Positions 63,331 through 64,000 of a stretch of DNA of 64,000 bases are shown one piece after another. The position numbers and the translations under genes are program-made. A model generated the notes under the pieces. It made no database searches. It was not told where the DNA came from and was given only the letters and a program-made list of their open reading frames with translations. Numbering within the stretch: position 1 is the first letter of the stretch; every line of letters begins with the position of its first letter. Source of the DNA: Verrucomicrobiota bacterium (GTDB lineage Bacteria > Verrucomicrobiota > Verrucomicrobiia > Methylacidiphilales > JBCCWR01). The DNA lies in the NCBI GenBank assembly GCA_039192515.1, contig JBCCXA010000004.1, forward strand, positions 62,001-126,000, written 5' to 3'.

Positions 63331-63912
63331 ATGAAATATCGCGCATTCTTGCTTTTTGGTGCACCAGGTTCAGGGAAAGGCACTCAGGGTAAAATATTAG
63401 GAACCATTCCGGGTTTCTTCCATATGGCGTGCGGTGATGTATTTCGCTCTATGAATTTGTCTTCTGAAGTAGGCAGGGCCTTTCTGGAGTATTCAAGCAA
63501 GGGACAGTTAGTGCCAGACGATGTAACAATTCTATTGTGGTCAGAGTACTTGGAAAAAATGATTGCCTTGGGGCGTTTTAAGCCAGAGATAGATCATTTG
63601 GTGTTGGATGGGATACCGAGGAATGTTCATCAGTCGGAGATGCTTGAGGATAGTTTGGAAGTGAAAAAGGTGTTTCATCTCTCTTGCCCTGACAGAGCCA
63701 AATTAGTCGAGCGGTTACAACGTAGAGCTCTAAAGGAAAACCGTATCGATGATGCGAATAAGGAATTAATTGAAGAGAGACTAAAAATTTATGAAGATGA
63801 GACTAAGCCTGTCTTAGAATTTTATGGCAATGATTTAATTGTTGATATTGATGCTTCCTATTTTCCATATGAGGTATTGAGGGATATTTTGCAGTTTGTT
63901 GAAACAAATTGA
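63331..63912 (+). CDS. adk: Adenylate kinase, short-LID type
   Basis: A 193-residue nucleoside monophosphate kinase that interconverts ATP, AMP and ADP. The P-loop is FGAPGSGKGTQ; ACGDVFR and VLDGIPRNVHQSEML match the family's GDxxR and DGFPR blocks, and the short LID region runs from RLQRRALKENRIDD. The zinc-binding long LID is absent. I chose ATG 63331; a TTG nine codons earlier only adds unlikely sequence. The stop codon overlaps the fmt start (TGATG), so the two are translationally coupled. Confidence 0.92.
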   Translation: MKYRAFLLFGAPGSGKGTQGKILGTIPGFFHMACGDVFRSMNLSSEVGRAFLEYSSKGQLVPDDVTILLWSEYLEKMIALGRFKPEIDHLVLDGIPRNVHQSEMLEDSLEVKKVFHLSCPDRAKLVERLQRRALKENRIDDANKELIEERLKIYEDETKPVLEFYGNDLIVDIDASYFPYEVLRDILQFVETN

Positions 63913-64000
63913 TGAAGGTTCTTTTTGTAGGCACGGGTGAGATAGGTGTGCCAAGTTTAGCTGCATTATTAGAAGAAAAACGGATTGAGGTTGTAGGGGT
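63912..64000 (+). CDS. fmt: Methionyl-tRNA formyltransferase, N-terminal part (cut by window end)
   Basis: The first 29 residues read MKVLFVGTGEIGVPSLAALL, the typical opening of Fmt (VFxGTPxFAVPxLxxLL in most homologs). The gene runs off the window. It overlaps adk by one base and probably belongs to the same transcript. Confidence 0.85.
   Translation, partial: MKVLFVGTGEIGVPSLAALLEEKRIEVVG

Overview
The window is a chromosomal segment of a Gram-negative bacterium with moderately low GC. I place it in or near the Verrucomicrobiota: it has a PEP-CTERM sorting signal in a secreted protein, a DoxX / Gfo-Idh-MocA / discoidin-domain cluster, an Agl23-like membrane protein, FHA-DUF4388 proteins and a YdbH/YnbE/YdbL envelope set. 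No rRNA or phylogenetic marker is available, so the phylum call is an inference.

Layout. 1-1785: two tandem FHA proteins. 1797-7193: a tightly packed minus-strand run (membrane protein, SRPBCC protein, photolyase, YdbH-like protein, a fused YnbE-YdbL lipoprotein, pdxH). 7296-16272: a solute-binding-like lipoprotein, a hybrid histidine kinase, rarA, icd, a transporter fused to a hotdog thioesterase domain, and a PAS-AraC regulator. 16460-22316: DoxX, Gfo/Idh/MocA oxidoreductase, two paralogous discoidin-like secreted proteins, Agl23-like protein, apbE, then tRNA-Leu(TAG). 22842-28708: two cysteine-peptidase-type wall enzymes, a cupin, speA and a CHASE2 protein, with repeat-rich gaps.

28808-37934 is the clearest functional unit: a promoter and a cobalamin riboswitch precede seven plus-strand genes. 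They encode a PEP-CTERM protein, two large surface proteins that share a module, a DUF4430 (transcobalamin-like) protein, and a complete ECF transporter (T subunit, double ATPase, S subunit). I read this as a vitamin B12 capture and import operon in which extracytoplasmic proteins feed an ECF importer.

37993-44003 is an accessory region bounded by tRNA-Leu(TAA) and tRNA-Lys(CTT). It holds a single-ORF IS whose end cuts into istA of an IS21-like element, gene fragments, an AbiEi/AbiEii toxin-antitoxin pair flanked by a 34-bp direct repeat, and a partial duplication of the tRNA-Lys 3' end. 44562-62325 encodes a two-gene Tc toxin: a fused TcB-TcC protein with a variable C-terminal domain that carries a possible PD-(D/E)XK nuclease motif, and a giant TcA subunit with a peptidoglycan-binding N-terminus and a PA14 domain. 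The window ends with a phosphopantetheinyl transferase, a short adenylate kinase and the start of fmt. A degenerate noncoding repeat of about 230 bp occurs three times in the same orientation (524, 24861, 44208).
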